Positions 38,399 to 52,766 of a stretch of 64,000 nucleotides of DNA are shown here, in pieces. A model generated the notes under the pieces. The model did no database searches. It saw only the letters and a list, made by a program, of their open reading frames with translations, and had not been told where the DNA came from. Each line of letters starts with the position of its first letter. Position 1 is the stretch's first letter. The translations under genes and the position numbers were made by a program. The DNA is from Todiramphus chloris collaris. Taxonomy: Eukaryota; Chordata; Aves; Coraciiformes; Alcedinidae. The DNA lies in assembly GCA_025345505.1 (NCBI GenBank), contig JANVCC010009977.1:333397-397396 (forward strand), given 5' to 3'.

Positions 38399-41300
38399 CG
38401 TCTCTAAGTTGTTCCTGGTTTGCTGCAACTAAAGAGTTAAGATTACTGGGAATTTTAGAGTTTTGGATTTAATTAGATCTATTTAGGCAATAAACAAGTC
38501 CTGCCTGTAGATTCTTTCTTATTCAAGTCTATTTTATTGCTGCTCCTTCTTTGCATAAATAATACAAAATACATTAATTCAAAATACTTTGCAGTTACAG
38601 ACAATGCCTTTAATCTAAACATTCTGTCTTTTTTCTCCCTTCTTTCTTGTTCTTCCTTTCTGATCTCTTTACCTGCCTAATGTATCAGAAAAAAAGACAC
38701 TATCAGTGTGTCAAGGCCACACTTTAAAAGGAAATATTTATTTGCAGAGGTTGCAGTCTCCAGTTTGTTTTTGAATCACTGCTGTCTAATAGTGTATGCC
38801 TCATTTCCACAGCTCAATAAATCCCATAGGATGCCACATCAGCCTTCACAATGAACAAAAATTGCTGTATGTTTCACTTTGTTTCCATAGCTGACAGCTG
38901 GAACTGCTTTAAATGCTCAAAGTGAAAATTAAATAATTGGGGGTTAATATACGATAAGGGTGTCTTTCAGTGGAATGTGTTTTCTCTCCTGTTTTTTCAC
39001 ACAAAACCTGGGAATCACAATAGTCTAACAGTTTCATCCCATGCTTTTAAAGTTTTTTCTGATTTACTGTGACACCAACTTGTGCAGCATGCTTGGAAGG
39101 GTGGTTAATGAAGATACATCCTGGTGTCCCTCTCTTAGCTCTTGCAGCCATCCCGAAATGATAACTGCATGTTGTAAGCGGACTGGTTTAGTAATAGCCT
39201 TTTTTTTTTCTTGTCTTGTAAATATTATGAGTGAGTGAAACTATGAGCCAAACTCATCAAATTATTCAGATGTTTTGACTCAAGTCAACAGTACAAAACT
39301 AATGCAGTTGTGTCAATCTCTCAATTTACAGGTACATTACACCTGTTGGAGTTATGATGGAAGAACTGGAATACGAAGCTGCTGCTTCTTCTGTACAGCC
39401 AGTGGCACCACCATTGGCTTCTTTTCTAGGAGAGACAAAATATTTTTCTTGTCTTTTCATTGGAAATTTTCATATGCCTAATAAAATACAACTAATAAAT
39501 GTTTTGCACTTGCAAATCTGTTTTTTACTGCCCCATCGCTTTGTTACATCTCCTAGAGCCACCTACTTTATCTGCTCTTGACTTTTAACTCATAGTACTC
39601 TGCAGAGAAAATATTTGTAAGAGAGTATTTATAACACATTATTTGTTCATAATATCGACAGGTAAAAAGTAAAAATGAGGTCTGGGCAATTAAATACATT
39701 ACCCATGCTAAAATATTCTCCAACCAGTATCAAATACAAGAAAAGATGCTCATACCTCTACCCAAGTTTTTCTTCTGTGATCTGTTTTTTAAGGAAGAGA
39801 CCAGAAAACAACACCCACAGACAGTCCTATCTACACTCAGGAAAATATGCTTTTGGTCACTTCTTATAACTAAATGTTATATATACAAATATATATATAT
39901 ATGTATATATATACACATTAACATACAAGGTTGTTAAATTTTAGATCTGTTTTTCACGGTCCCTGACACACACTGCATATGAAATCTGGTGGCATATTAA
40001 TAACAGAAATAATATAGCCTCCTGCTTACCTCAGTAAATTCTGAACACCTCAAGTTTTTTTCTCCTTCTATTCCTTAAATATTCTTAGGTGATGAGTGCT
40101 TTCTAAGAAGTGATTGTCATGTTTAGCACTGCAATAGGAATAATCTATCTGAACTGTTAAATTTATATAGAATTTTTCATATTTCCTTGAGAATAACAAC
40201 TTCTGCTTTGTAAATAGTGTGAGTTTCACCACAGCATTACATCCCCTGAAGTACCTCCACATATCTCAATAATAATGTCAAGAAGAAATGATGTCTGTCT
40301 TCTTGACCACCCTGATAGTTCCGTGCTGGCTCATCCAAGTGGCTATGCCCTTTATTAGGTTGTGGTTAGGGGTCAGCATCAGCCCTGGTGAGGAGAATCA
40401 GGGTCAGATGCAGATCCTAGATGAATTTTGATGAAAGGAAAAAAACAGGTTCTAATTACACTTACCCCTGCTCTTGCCTTTCTCCACCCTCTTGGGTCTA
40501 GGATTTGTTGACTGCAATATCTTCCTGAGCTTCTACAGAAATGAGGTGTAACATCACATCATCTACAGTCGCTTACTACATAGTATGGTTTTCAGTCGTA
40601 TGTTTTTTCTTAAACATAACTGTAGCCATCTAGACATAAAACACTTGTCCTGTCTGGAGCTCAGCTGCTATCTTGGCACTTTTTGTTTATTCTGTGATGC
40701 AGAATTTCAAGCTTAGGTGTATTGCCTTTTTTTTTCCTTTTCTACATCATCTTTGACTCTCTACCTGAAGTTTTTCTGAGTAATATGTGATGAAGTTTGA
40801 GCACACCATGTTTATCCATCTAGTGATGCATCACTTTTCACCAGTGTAGCACTTAGTATCTATTACCTGATCATTTGAGACATCAAAGCATTTGCTGCCT
40901 TTTTACAAGTGAGATACTATGTATTGTCATTAACATTCACCTTGGGCAGATGCTGAGCCTCTGTTAATTTCATCAAGGAACTATTTATGAGGCTGTAAAA
41001 AAGATGAGTTTCTCTGAATACCCTCCAAATTAAACTTTTAAAAGTTTAATGTTGACACACAAGAATAATTACAGTTATAAATCATTAAACATTTAGAAGA
41101 AATTTATAGTATTGAAGGAAAAAAAAATTACAGCTGTAATCAAACACAATAAATTTCCTCTGAAAAGCATTTGCACAGAAACATTTATTTCCAAGAATTA
41201 AAAAATTATGGTGCTTTATTAATAACACCAAAATGCACAGGTGATGTCTGAAGACATTATTTAGTCAAGAAGATTAATATCTTTATAAGAGATGTTAATT

Positions 41301-44300
41301 AACCCTGCAGAACTGTGTACACATATATTTACAAATATGTATCCACACATATATATGCTATTTTTTATTTGTTTTGGGTTTTTTACATCAGCAAGTTCAT
41401 ACTTCTGTGAGTTCACTCATTATATCCAGCTGCATATGCTATGGGATCCTAGAAGGCTGTGCTATTGCTAGCAATATTCTTCCAAGAGTTATGATGTTGC
41501 AATTATCACAAGCTTGCAGGGCAGTTAACATCTATGAAGCTTAGTCTGTCCTTTAGCTAATCCTTAGAATGTGCCTATTAATCTCTGCTATCATGTATGT
41601 GTTTTAACATTGTAAAAAATAATCTCACTTTGATCCTCCAAATCTTTCCACTCTTAGAGAGAAATTTATGGGAATCTGTCTCTGCTCAGGCCTCAAGTTA
41701 CCTAATAAACATCTATTTTTCTAAAAATATTGTCAAATGAAATTGTTTGTTTGAGGAAATATCCATAGCCTTTGGAAGAAATAATTTCTCTGGGATTTAA
41801 TTCATGCTATTTTAACTTTAATTATTTCATGTAACATCTAGCACTCTTGGAAATATTTAGATTTGTCTCTTCAGAAAAAAAATGAATGAAACATATTTCT
41901 TTTCACAAATTTATGCCTAAGGAGAAGAAGAAGTATTTCAGATTCCTTAGCTATCTTTTGGTTTCACAGAGTTATTATAATTCCTAATGCATAGCAAAAT
42001 CCCTTATATTCCTATTTACAATTGTTTAGTGTAAAGGAGACAGTAAAGCATACTGAAATAGAATAAAACAGAAATATTTAACTGAACACATAAAGTAGAC
42101 TGTAAACATTTTGGATCAGAGTCTGTGTTGTTCATGATCATAGATTTGCACAGCACAATAGGACATGGCCATGATTTTTATTATGGTAAAAGCAAAGATA
42201 TCATGGTATTTTGCAATAAATAATTGCATAAACAAACCAAATCATTTGATTTCTTGCACAGACTTTGTGTCAAACTCTGTTGCATTGTGAGAGGCACCAC
42301 CATCTATAACAAAAATCTCAAATTTCCTTTGATAGTGTAGTGCTGTCTTTTGCACACCATTCATACGAAGGCCCTGGGAATATTAAAATCTTATTGATAA
42401 AAGCTACTACTTTTGGCAGTATTTGGTAGTCTTTAAATGTGTGAATAAGAAATAAGGAAATAAATTTTAATAGGGAATCAGACTCTTAATTGTCTTCTGT
42501 AGGTTTAGATGCGCTTTTTTCAAGGCAACTAGAGTCTCTGTTTGAGAGTATTCCTGCTAAGACACTTCAGATGTCATAGGCCTTAGCCTGAGGTCTCCAA
42601 AGAATTTAAATGCAGACAAGAAAATCTTTTCCTGTAACCTGTGGGACACTATGTCACCTGGAAGGCAAATGGAATTAATGTAATACCCTAAAGAGCTACC
42701 ATGCTATACATATAAGAAACCATAACTCAGAGGGTAAAACAGATCTTTGTAATTTCCTCTTTTTTTTTTTTTTTTTTCTGTCCTGCTTTCCCTTCTCTCT
42801 TCCATGAATTTTATATCTTTGCAAATCTGTATGATTGTTTCTGAGATGACAGAGCAAATGAATCAGAAATTGCTGCCTGGCAGCCTTTTTAAGTGTTCAG
42901 CTTGATCAAAAGGTCTGGAGAGGTGAAATCAAGTCATTCTAGCAACCTATTGACAGTTATTGACTGTAGTCAGGACTGCAGGCTCTCTTTCTGCTAGGTG
43001 TAGATGATTCTGACTATACTATACACACAGAATCCATATCAGATAGACCAGATCAAATATTGTTAGAATATGGATATTTTATGCAATAGGAATTTGGATC
43101 TTGATATATTTGATTTCCTCATCCAGATAAGCAAGAATACACTAACTGTGATAGTTTCTATGAAGCATCATAAGAAGGCTCAGTTGTATGCCTCTGAATC
43201 TACAGCAATATGTACAAATATGTATTAAGGATGCTGCTGGTGTACGCTTTGTAGAGGAGAAATGAAAGTATGAAGAGAAAAAAGCCACAGAAAACAAGCA
43301 AAAGACTTTCAAATAACTACAGTAGCTTAGGCTTAGGTTCTGCAAAAAAAAGGGGAAATGACCGGAAAAGGGAATCTAACTATTTTGAACACTTTTAGTG
43401 CTTACTTTTGTAAAGTCTGTATGCACAGGATTTGTTCAATAATACAATCAACTAAAAGAAATAAAATGATGGATGCCAGACAATTATAATTTCTGTGCTG
43501 CAAAGTCATTATAAGGTTGAAAAGCTTTCAGAGGTGCCACAATTACAAATGATGCCATGATCTCTGAGCAATGATGACTCAAATTTGCAAGTATATATTG
43601 ATTAGTGTATTACTAATATGCATCTTTGAAATCAAGAAGTAGGGCAGTTTCTCATTTTTAGCTTGTGAATGTCCAGCCTGATAAGAACTGTGCCTATTCC
43701 TATCTGCAAGTGCAGCAGCCAGAGGCCCTTTCAGGCCGACAAAATGATTACCTGTTTGAAAAGCATTCCTCTGCTTCTTCCTCCTTCCTGCAATGAAAAC
43801 CAAATTGTTAAGAGTGAAAACTGATGTTTCAGTTTCTTTATGTGGCAGATATATGAATTGTCAGCACCAAACTGTAATAAACCTGATTTCATTTTTCCTG
43901 CTTATTTATCCTAGGGATGATTATAGACTATCGCATGGGAAGAAATTAGTTCTTTGTTTCCTTATTTATGAATGACAGTAATTCCTCCTTCTCTGGAAAA
44001 AACCCAAACTTGTATGCGTAAGCCCCATGATACATACCAGCTTTTTTAACAATTGGGTAGAGGGAGGGGTGTGCTATAGGTCTAATTGAAGTACTTTATT
44101 ACCTTCCTGTTTGGCTTCTAAATGATTTTTATAACTGAAAAGCCACAGATATTACTCCTTAAATTATGTGAAGGTCTTTGTTTGGCATATCCTTATATCT
44201 CCTTCCCTTAGATAAATTAGTGGGGTTCTTTTCCTCTTTCCTGTAGATTAAATGCTAGGTTAGGGAAACCTGCTGAAGGAAAACAAGCCTTTAAAGCTTT

Positions 44301-45774
44301 CTAAGCTGTTATTGTTTTACTTTTTCAATAATGAAATGGCTGCACATTACTTGATTCATCACATTCTTCAAAATGACTGATGACCAAAGTTCTTTCAACT
44401 TGAGGAAGATAATTTATGGACTACAGCACTGGATCACAGGATTATGCTAGAACAGAGGCAGTATGGCTGTACTAAGCATCTCAGCAAGATGCTGAGTATT
44501 TATTGTTGGGCCTCATGCTAAGGTTAGGTTGATCCTTACGAGGATATTACTACCAAAGAAATACTGCACTACTAATGCATTATAGCTAGCTATTGGAAGT
44601 TTGGGAATTTGTCAAGCTTTAGAATACAGTTTAATTTATGATGACATAGTTGTCAAGTATTTGTAAATTACATGTGTTAATACTCTTAACAGATATGGAA
44701 AAACAGGAATAAGAGGAGATTAAGATCAAAGATAAAGATACATGAGATAATGTAAGGAACTCTTCCTGACTAGGTCAGGAAGTGTCTTGGACCTGATTTA
44801 GGCTGGAGCACTGCAACATCTTAGAAATGTTTGTTTCAGCCTTTTTATTTATGTGTATATTAACATGATCACAGCTTCTCCTCTGAATAGCATCTTTCAT
44901 TCCAAGAGATCTCCACATTTCAAAAATGCAGATATTGTGTTCTTGCTTTTCCATCTCTTTAAAAGCAAATTGTGGAATAATATGTCTGTCACAAAGGAGT
45001 ATCTATAAGCAATCCTGACTTATGCTATTAAGTATAGTCATTTCTGCAATAAAACTGCAGCTGTACCAGTGATCACTCACAATGGCACAGAAGGATAGAA
45101 ATGGAAGAGGAATACACGACCTTTTTTTTTTTCCCTGATTCTCTCTTCAGCATCTGAAAAGCCTTACTAAGTTTCAAGAGGAAATTAAAAATCTGTTTTA
45201 AAATCATGAACTTTTCCATTTCTTATCCTGTGTTTGAATATAGCACATCCAGGAAGGCACGTAAAAGCACATGTCAATATATCAGTAAGTTTCTTGCATC
45301 AGCTGAAACAGTTTTTGCAGTTGCTTCATAGTGATCCTGTAGCCAAGAACTGATAGAGTACAGGAGCTTCTGGGCTGTATCTCCTTCTAAGGTTTCTGTG
45401 TTACAGAACTATATTGCTTCCCAGTAATGGTAGAGAGCCATCCTACCCATTTTTTGTTATCCATACATAGACTTGACTACCACCAGCTCCCATCAGTTCC
45501 ATTAAATGTAGGAACTGAACTACTTGTTCCAAAGCTTGGGTACCCTGCATGTTGACAGTGCAGGGAAAAACTGATTAGTCTTCTTTCACCTGTAAAATTA
45601 CAAGACTAATGAGGAAAAAAGTTAGTTAATTTTGACAGATCTGTGCTGGTCTTCTATCTCTCTACCCTTATTGTGCTTCCAAAGACACCTGAGGAGACCA
45701 GAGAGCTTTAATGTCTCTGAGCAAAGTAAACTTCTTCTAGAGAAACTTTTGAACTTGGTCAGCTGAAGCTAAAG

Positions 45775-45776
<2 letters not shown>
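38399..45776. other. Noncoding AT-rich DNA, no gene seen
   Basis: About 7.4 kb with no convincing coding exon, LINE, LTR or RNA gene. It contains an AT/GT microsatellite (annotated separately) and T- or A-runs near 42761-42778 and 45121-45132. Short open frames have no recognisable domain. Confidence 0.45.
39878..39915. repeat. (AT)n/(GT)n-type microsatellite
   Basis: An interrupted TATATA run with ACA and GTA breaks spans about 38 bp. A weaker AT-rich tract of the same kind lies near 41321-41360. Confidence 0.8.
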
Positions 45777-45821
<45 letters not shown>

Positions 45822-45921
45822 NNNNNNNNNNNNNNNNNNNNNNNNNNNNNNNNNNNNNNNNNNNNNNNNNNNNNNNNNNNNNNNNNNNNNNNNNNNNNNN
45901 NNNNNNNNNNNNNNNNNNNNN
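45777..45921. other. 45-base A-tract followed by a 100-N assembly gap
   Basis: Forty-five uninterrupted A residues (45777-45821) run straight into exactly 100 Ns (45822-45921). A fixed 100-N block is usually a gap of unknown size. The sequence resumes with AGGGAAAGGGGCAGGGCAG and a second shorter A-run (45942-45954). The true length and content here are unknown. Any frame translated across this region is an artefact. Confidence 0.97.
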
Positions 45922-47916
45922 AGGGAAAGGGGCAGGGCAGAAGAAAAAAAAAAAGGTAAATAATAGCAAATAGGAAAACAAGATGCAAGGGCAACTGGGT
46001 GAAATGAATGATCAAGGAGGTGATTAGCAAATTTGGAGTAATTTTATAAGAGGATTCTGTTTCAGTCCTCTGTAAAAGGAAATTCTGGACCAGACCTTCT
46101 GCAGATATTTATGAAATGTGGCAGTGCCTCTCCAGTTTAGAAAGATTGTACCAGTTCTCATGGTTGTTCTTCAGATCATTGATCTTCAGCTGCACTCAGT
46201 TATTTGGGCCTGAAAGGATGACTTCATGCCTCAAACCATTTAGGAATTAGGTCCACAAGGATTTACTAGCAAAGAAGAGACCTCAAATAGATCAGTCAGG
46301 AAAGCTGTGATGTTCATATGCAGTAAAAGGAGAAAACAATACATTCAATGACTCATCTATTCATGAAGGGAAAAAAATGTCTGTGTTTTTTTGACAGTGA
46401 TGTCAATTAAGCATCAACGGACAGTTAAAAGAACATTTATTGAGACTTAATGGGAAAGATGACATGTAATCTTTAATAGAAAAGATGATGTGTAATCTAG
46501 TTAAAATTATGGGACACAAATATAATTAGATTTTCCACACATAAAAATTGTAACGAATATTTAGGCTCTTAATTGGATTTTAAAAAGCCAGCAATATTGA
46601 GTTAATAATTGTGACAACTAATAGAGTATCTAACTAAATGTCAGTATTTTTATTAATTGATATTTAATTTTCTATAGTCTGTCTTGGCAAATGTTAATTA
46701 AATGTCAGAAAATTCCTTACAATTTTTAACATTAATAACATTAAATTATGCCTTCATTGCTTACATAATTGCAAGTTAATTACACAGCTACAGATTTACT
46801 CTCTATCCTTTACACAGAACTCAGTAGGATGAGGTTTCTTACAGGTCAACAAGCTCACCTACTTATTAGCAACACAAATGGGAAGTGAAGGTTGATCCAG
46901 TGTAATCATGTTCTTTCTGTGGTATATGTAGCACATATGAATTTCTGGGTAACTCCTAGTTTCAGCCAAACAAAATGTGAACCAGGTGCAGTGTATATTT
47001 TTTCCTATTTACAGGATATATATGGTAAAGACTCATTAAGTAGGGCTGGAAACGGATTGGGATTCAGAAAAACAGGAAGAAATTAGGATATTTACATTCT
47101 TGATAATAAAACCCTTCCAGCTTTTGATGACAAAAACATTGCCATTAACTAGCTTTAGCATTTGTAATTCAAGTTATTCAGAAGTAGAGAAGAGAATTCA
47201 GGTCAGCATGACCAGATGTTTTGTCTTTTATCAAAATATGTCACATATTTATCATTCAGAATATTAGTGAGTATTTCTGAGCAATTCTGTAGTTCAGCCC
47301 ACAAGGTTCTTCTAATCTCTTGACAAAACAAGTTCTTCTTCATGAGCAAGGCTCGCTACTAATCAAAAATACAGTAAGTCCAGGACTCTTCTTTTCCTTC
47401 TTAAGGCCAGACATTTTCAGGATCCTTATTTAGTTACCCAGAGTCCCACATCTTAGAGGGAAATATGTATGTTAACCCTTGGTTCTGTTGTATTCTTTAG
47501 ATGTTTTGGAACTACTCAGGTTATGGATAAGTTGTCTTACTTTTAAAGGGGAGACCTCTACAAATGCTGACCTATACTTGTGTCTATTATCCCCTTACAT
47601 ACTTCATTATTTAATTAAAAGATAGCATGCAGAATACCAAGCCTTCAAAGACACAGACCTAAGTTTTTGTCGACATTGTTTTTTGTACTTCCACTTGTTG
47701 TATTCTCAGGAACAGGATTAAGACTCAAAACGGAGTCAAGTGCCAAGTGACTTTATCTGCCTGACAACAGGTTCGCAAAGCAAAGAGAAAGAGAGAGAAA
47801 GAGGAAGGAAAGAAAGGAAGAAAGGGGTTAGTTGCAATAGCTGCCAACACGGATCTGTAGCATCCCGTCAGTCCCATTTGTTTCCAAGTCCAGTGGGAGA
47901 ATGTTCCATCAAATGT
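45922..47916. other. Noncoding DNA after the gap
   Basis: AT-rich DNA without recognisable genes. A short imperfect direct repeat, GAAAGATGACATGTAATCT and AAAAGATGATGTGTAATCT, occurs at about 46455-46498. A GA-rich tract lies near the right edge. Confidence 0.45.
47778..47826. repeat. GA-rich purine tract
   Basis: About 50 bp of AAAG/GAGA/GGAA text is purine on one strand throughout, a simple-sequence tract. Confidence 0.75.
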
Positions 47917-48150
47917 TCATAGAATCATTATGGTTGGAAAGGAACTCCAGGGTCATCAAGTCCAACCTTTGTCCTAGCATTTCTCTAACCACTACACTAT
48001 AACCTCAAGCTCCACATCTAATTGTTCTTTAAACACCTCCAGGGATGGTGACTCCACCACCTCCCTGGGCAGCCTGTTCCAGTGCCTAACCACCCTCTCA
48101 GTGAAGAATTTCCTCCTAATATCTAATCTAAACCTCCCCTGATGCAGTGT
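47917..48150 (-). mobile_element. CR1 LINE 3'-end fragment, antisense
   Basis: The fragment begins TCATAGAATCATTATGGTTG (reverse of the CR1 tail), then AGGGTCATCAAGTCCAACCT. It continues through the antisense RT C-terminus, which on the minus strand translates as [20 protein letters not shown] and [13 protein letters not shown] short coding-strand frame (to about 48222) survives across this part, so the copy is of moderate age. CR1 similarity ends near 48150. Confidence 0.93.
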
Positions 48151-51100
48151 TGGTTTTTTTCTGCTTTTTTTATTGGATTGTCCTGTTGAATATTCATTAT
48201 TCTTCGAAGAACTACTTAGCATATTCCAGGAGCTGTTTTACTTAAAGACACCTACCACCCTGCAGTGGTATGCATGCCCAATACCACCTCTAGGGGGTCT
48301 TTGATGGTCTTCAGGGGTCTCTGAACCCCTTGGTTTTCCAAGCCCCGGGTCTGGATGCATGTGCAGGGGTTAAGTTACAGTTCTCAGAATCAGCTCCGTA
48401 TCCAAATTCATAGGAAAACAGGAACTTCTAGCCTTGTGGTCCAACTGTCACTCAGTTTGAGGTTTGATATTTACCCACACCATATGCAGCAATGTTGAGA
48501 CAAATATCCAACACAGCCTCTGACACCTCTATGTGAATTAACAGTAGTCAGCTGTACCTCAGTGATGTACATGAAAAATTTCATGAGGATGCTGACAAGT
48601 CAGATATGTAACTGTAACCTTGCTACATTTCAGAAGAATTAGTTCCTGTATTACTGAAAGAGTGAACATGCTTGCATTTTTTTTTCCATTTTTTGGACAC
48701 AGGTATTAGTTCCTCTAAACTGTGATTATATTCTATAATCAGTGGCTGTTTGTTGACATTTTGGCCAATGAGACAAGTTTTTATTGTATGCACACTAGAT
48801 CACCTACAGAAAAAATAGACGCTGATGTCTCAGGTACTCTGGATGTTTATGGAGGTCAGTGTGTAGGGCACATAGATTATTCTCAAATACCTGAAAAGTT
48901 TTAAAGAAAGTTGTTCAGCTGAATGAAAACTTGGCTATCTTCTTTGGGAAGCAAAGTTTCTTGATAATTTAGTACAAGAAGCAATGTTTGAATTAAAAGG
49001 AGTAGGCTGCCAGAAAAGTCACTTAGTGGTAGTCATTTCAATCCATGCCCTGTCCCATAATATGGCTGGTTATATACCTTGTACTTTTGTGCCCCAAGAG
49101 ATCACTCCTCTTTTGATTTCTGACTAGAATAATTTTCTTTCACTGAATAAGAATTAAGTCATTAATTCATCCTTATATGATTTTTCTGGCATCTGTGAAG
49201 TATTAATTATATTGCTGTTGATTAGGTGTGGAAGGCTATAGAGGACCATGCTTCCACTTCCTCCTTTTTTTCAAGGTTACACTTTGGAATTCAAGTCTTG
49301 AGTTCTGGTTGTTAAGACATATAGTCAAAAGATGGAGAGAACTTCTCTTTAGGGATATGGAAGCAACTAGAAGTTCTTTCAAATAAGTGGAAAATACCAT
49401 TTTCCCTGTATCTTAAAATTGGAATTTCTCTGGGGACAGCATTTACAATCAGATCTGTTGTAAGGAATTGAAGGGGATCCTAATATCAGAGAAGTTGACA
49501 TGAAACTATAGGGTCTCATGCTGTGAGTTGATAGGCGATTTTGGTTAATAAGTAAACTGTTGCTGAGCAAACATTTTACACCTGCAGAGAGTGATGTACA
49601 TACAAGCAAGCTCCCACTGCAATTTCTAAATCATTCTCTACAGCAACCTCAGAAAATCCTTCTGCCCATCCCAAGCAACGTAGCCTTTAGCACCAGTCTC
49701 CTGCTGCAAGTAAGAACACATGGCCATTCCAGTGTGTTTGTCCTCTGAACAATCCCAGATGCATTGCATTGCTGCATGTTGCAGGAGTATAGAGGGAGTA
49801 ATGTATCTTGCACTGCACCTTGGCTTCTTGCTTGCTTTCCATCCCATAGAAACTGAAGCTGTGTTATCCTGTGAGGATAAAGCCTTTTATCAATAAAGAA
49901 GTAGAAACTGCTAAATCATTGTCCCCATGTTTTAGTACAATAGCTGAATATATGAGTTGTGGACAGAGATACTAGATACGTCTCTCCTGCCTACCTGCTG
50001 ATACTAACTGACAGGTAGTACAGCTTCTAGACCATCCACACCATTTCTTTCCTTAGAAGGATCATCTTTTGCATCAGTGGAGTTCATCACCTTCTAGACT
50101 AGCATGTGTACTTCTTTACGTAATTCCTGTATTCTATATTCTCACATGATTCTGCTTTTATTGTTAGATTTTATTCAGTTTCAATATAAAAAAAGTTTGG
50201 TTAATCAAGTTTTTTATATTCCAGATTAACAATAATTGCCATTGTTTCTTGGCTTGTGCAGCTTATTCTACTGTTTAATGTTTTGGGTTTTTTTTCTGAA
50301 TGTCAATGTCTATTCTACAAATAATAAACTTCAAACTTATTTTACATGAAAATTAAAGGATAGGGTGCAATGGAGGTTTGTGGATGACTTCTCTAATTTT
50401 ATTATTTGGTTGAAAATATGCAATTAATTTATATTGAGATGCTTCCTGATTTCACACTATGCATTGAATACGTTGACATCAGTCAGGTGTTTTCATACCA
50501 TATTTTGTTAATTAAGAATGACTGGGAACATCAGAGAGCTCTTAGTCATGATGTGTGGTATTAGAAGTAAGGTTAGCTCAACTGTTGACTTTCTAAGCCT
50601 GAAAGATGTTTTGCACTCCTTTTTAGAAATACTTGGAAGCACTTTCACACACATTGAGATTTTTACATTAATATAATTACACTGATGGAGAATGAAAAGA
50701 AATTTGTATACACTCATGCCCAGAAGCGTACATTCATGTGAAAAAACATACTTTTACTTGCTTTAAATCCTATAAGTCAAATGTGATTTTTGCAGGTACT
50801 TCAACTTTACACAGGCCAAGATTGAAATACTTTAACTTCCTATACTCTGTTATGTGAAGACACATGTAATAGCCCTTTATTTATTAATGTAGTGTTAAGA
50901 TAGCAGCTTACATCTGCATATTTCTGATCGTTGTATTGTGAAACAAATATAAAAAAAAAAAAAGTGAAATTAAAACATGTTAGGGGACATATTTGAATAA
51001 TACTGAAATCGTGAGAAAATCACTGCAATGCTTCTGGACAAAATTTCAAATTAAATATTTGTTTAAAAAACAGGGTATTGAAATTTTCATGTTTTATTCA

Positions 51101-52760
51101 AATTAATATCTCCTCCAGGAAATCTGTGTATAGTAGTTTTATATTCAGGTCAACTAGTTCCAGAAATGCAAAACCTTATATTTAGGGTTTCTTTAGCTCT
51201 GACCTCAAGATGATTTCTAGCAGGAAATTAGAATTCATTCACTGGGCAAATTTTACAGAAAAGACAAGTAAACCACAGGCAAAATGAATAGAATAATTAA
51301 TCTTATATATCTTTTTACACCATAATATGAGTTTAAATATATCTTCAGGGTTAAGCTATTTGAGTATAAATCAGTTCTGAGTGGTAAAACTATCCTTGGC
51401 TTTCCTGAAATGCATAAATCTATGTTTTGTTTTCAGTTTGTTCATGGGCTCTTAAGGACATGGCTCCTTGTGTTTGGGTATTTTTGATTTTTTTTTTCCT
51501 AGTGATAGAGTAAATATTAACAAGAGAACAGATGCGTTATTTTACAAGAAGTATTTTGAATACTGCCACCATTGGGCCAACATTGTTTCTTCCTAAATCC
51601 TTCATGACGTGTATGCAAGAGACTGAAATCCATGTACATATAGACAAACACATAGTACTCTTCGCTACACATCTTGCAGAATTGAGATTCAGGAAGACCT
51701 TCAACATAATTTAACAATCTTCCATGTCAATGTGCATTGCTACTGGTTTGGCCCTGCTTTCAAATAAATCTATTTCTTACTTACAGTGAAAAAAGAGTCT
51801 TTGTGTATATACGTTTAGATTTTCTCTGTGTAAACTATTATGTCAAGCATATCATTCTTCGCTTGAAAGAAAAAGATAGCCTTTTTCATAATACTATGTT
51901 CTGACATTTGAAGAAAAAAATTTATTTTACATGGTGACAGCATCAGTGAGTTTAAGAACACTGTTTTTCCTCCCAGCTGCTTACCAGCCTATTAGGTGTT
52001 AATTTTAAGAATATGTAATATGGTCTTGATTTTTAAGGAAACAAGTTATTCCACTGAATCCAGTGGTTTAGTATGCAGTGGGTAAGTACAAATCACCACA
52101 CTCAGTAACAGAGATGTAGGTTTTCTCTGCTGTGGCACTGCAGAAGTATCTTGTTAACATTACAGACATTAATGTCTATCTGATGCAGTTCTGAAGTGGT
52201 GAAGGTTTTCTTGTGATCAGTACTACATGTAAGACAATAATCAGACAGTGAAGTGATTAGCCTCTCCCTCGAATTAAGTGAGATTTTTGCCCTATATATA
52301 TATTTTTTTCAATCTTGTGTAAATAACCTCATGACCTCAGACTTACAGGTTTAGCTTTTTTAGGGATACTTATTTACAATTGCATATCCGATTTCCAATT
52401 TAAACTGAGATAAGGTTTACGCAGTTTTGACATAACTACATAAAAATGAAAATTGTTGGAGATAAGCCATGAGAGTATAAGAGCTGTTCAGCAACAATTC
52501 ACAGTTGTCAAAGATATAATGTGAGAAGACAAAAGAAGAAATTAAGAAGTTACAGTCAGAGTTTTTTAAGTTACATGAAAACAGAAGCATTTTAAAAGTT
52601 ATGCTGAATGTAATGTGGAAAATGGAAAAAAAAAACCAAAACCAAAAACATATAAACTAGATGGTTATCAGGCAAAAGGAGACCTAGAAAAAGATTGGAC
52701 AAAATTATTAAATAAAATAACCAAAAAATATTTTGTTTCTGTCAGAGCAATAGGAGGCAG
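48151..52760. other. Noncoding DNA left of the ERV
   Basis: About 4.6 kb. The part at 48235-48400 is somewhat GC-richer, but I do not recognise it. The rest is AT-rich with A/T runs near 48678-48688 and 50951-50963 and an A-rich tract with CC breaks at 52625-52650. No gene is seen. Confidence 0.45.
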
Positions 52761-52766
52761 ATAATT
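52761..52766. repeat. ERV target-site duplication, left copy
   Basis: ATAATT sits immediately before the TGTGG start of the 5' LTR and is repeated at 59300-59305 right after the 3' LTR. A 6-bp duplication is usual for alpha- and betaretroviral integrases. Confidence 0.9.

Noticed and set aside
45737..46030. Poly-Phe frames across the gap
   Set aside because: They are translations of the A-tract and of Ns on the minus strand.
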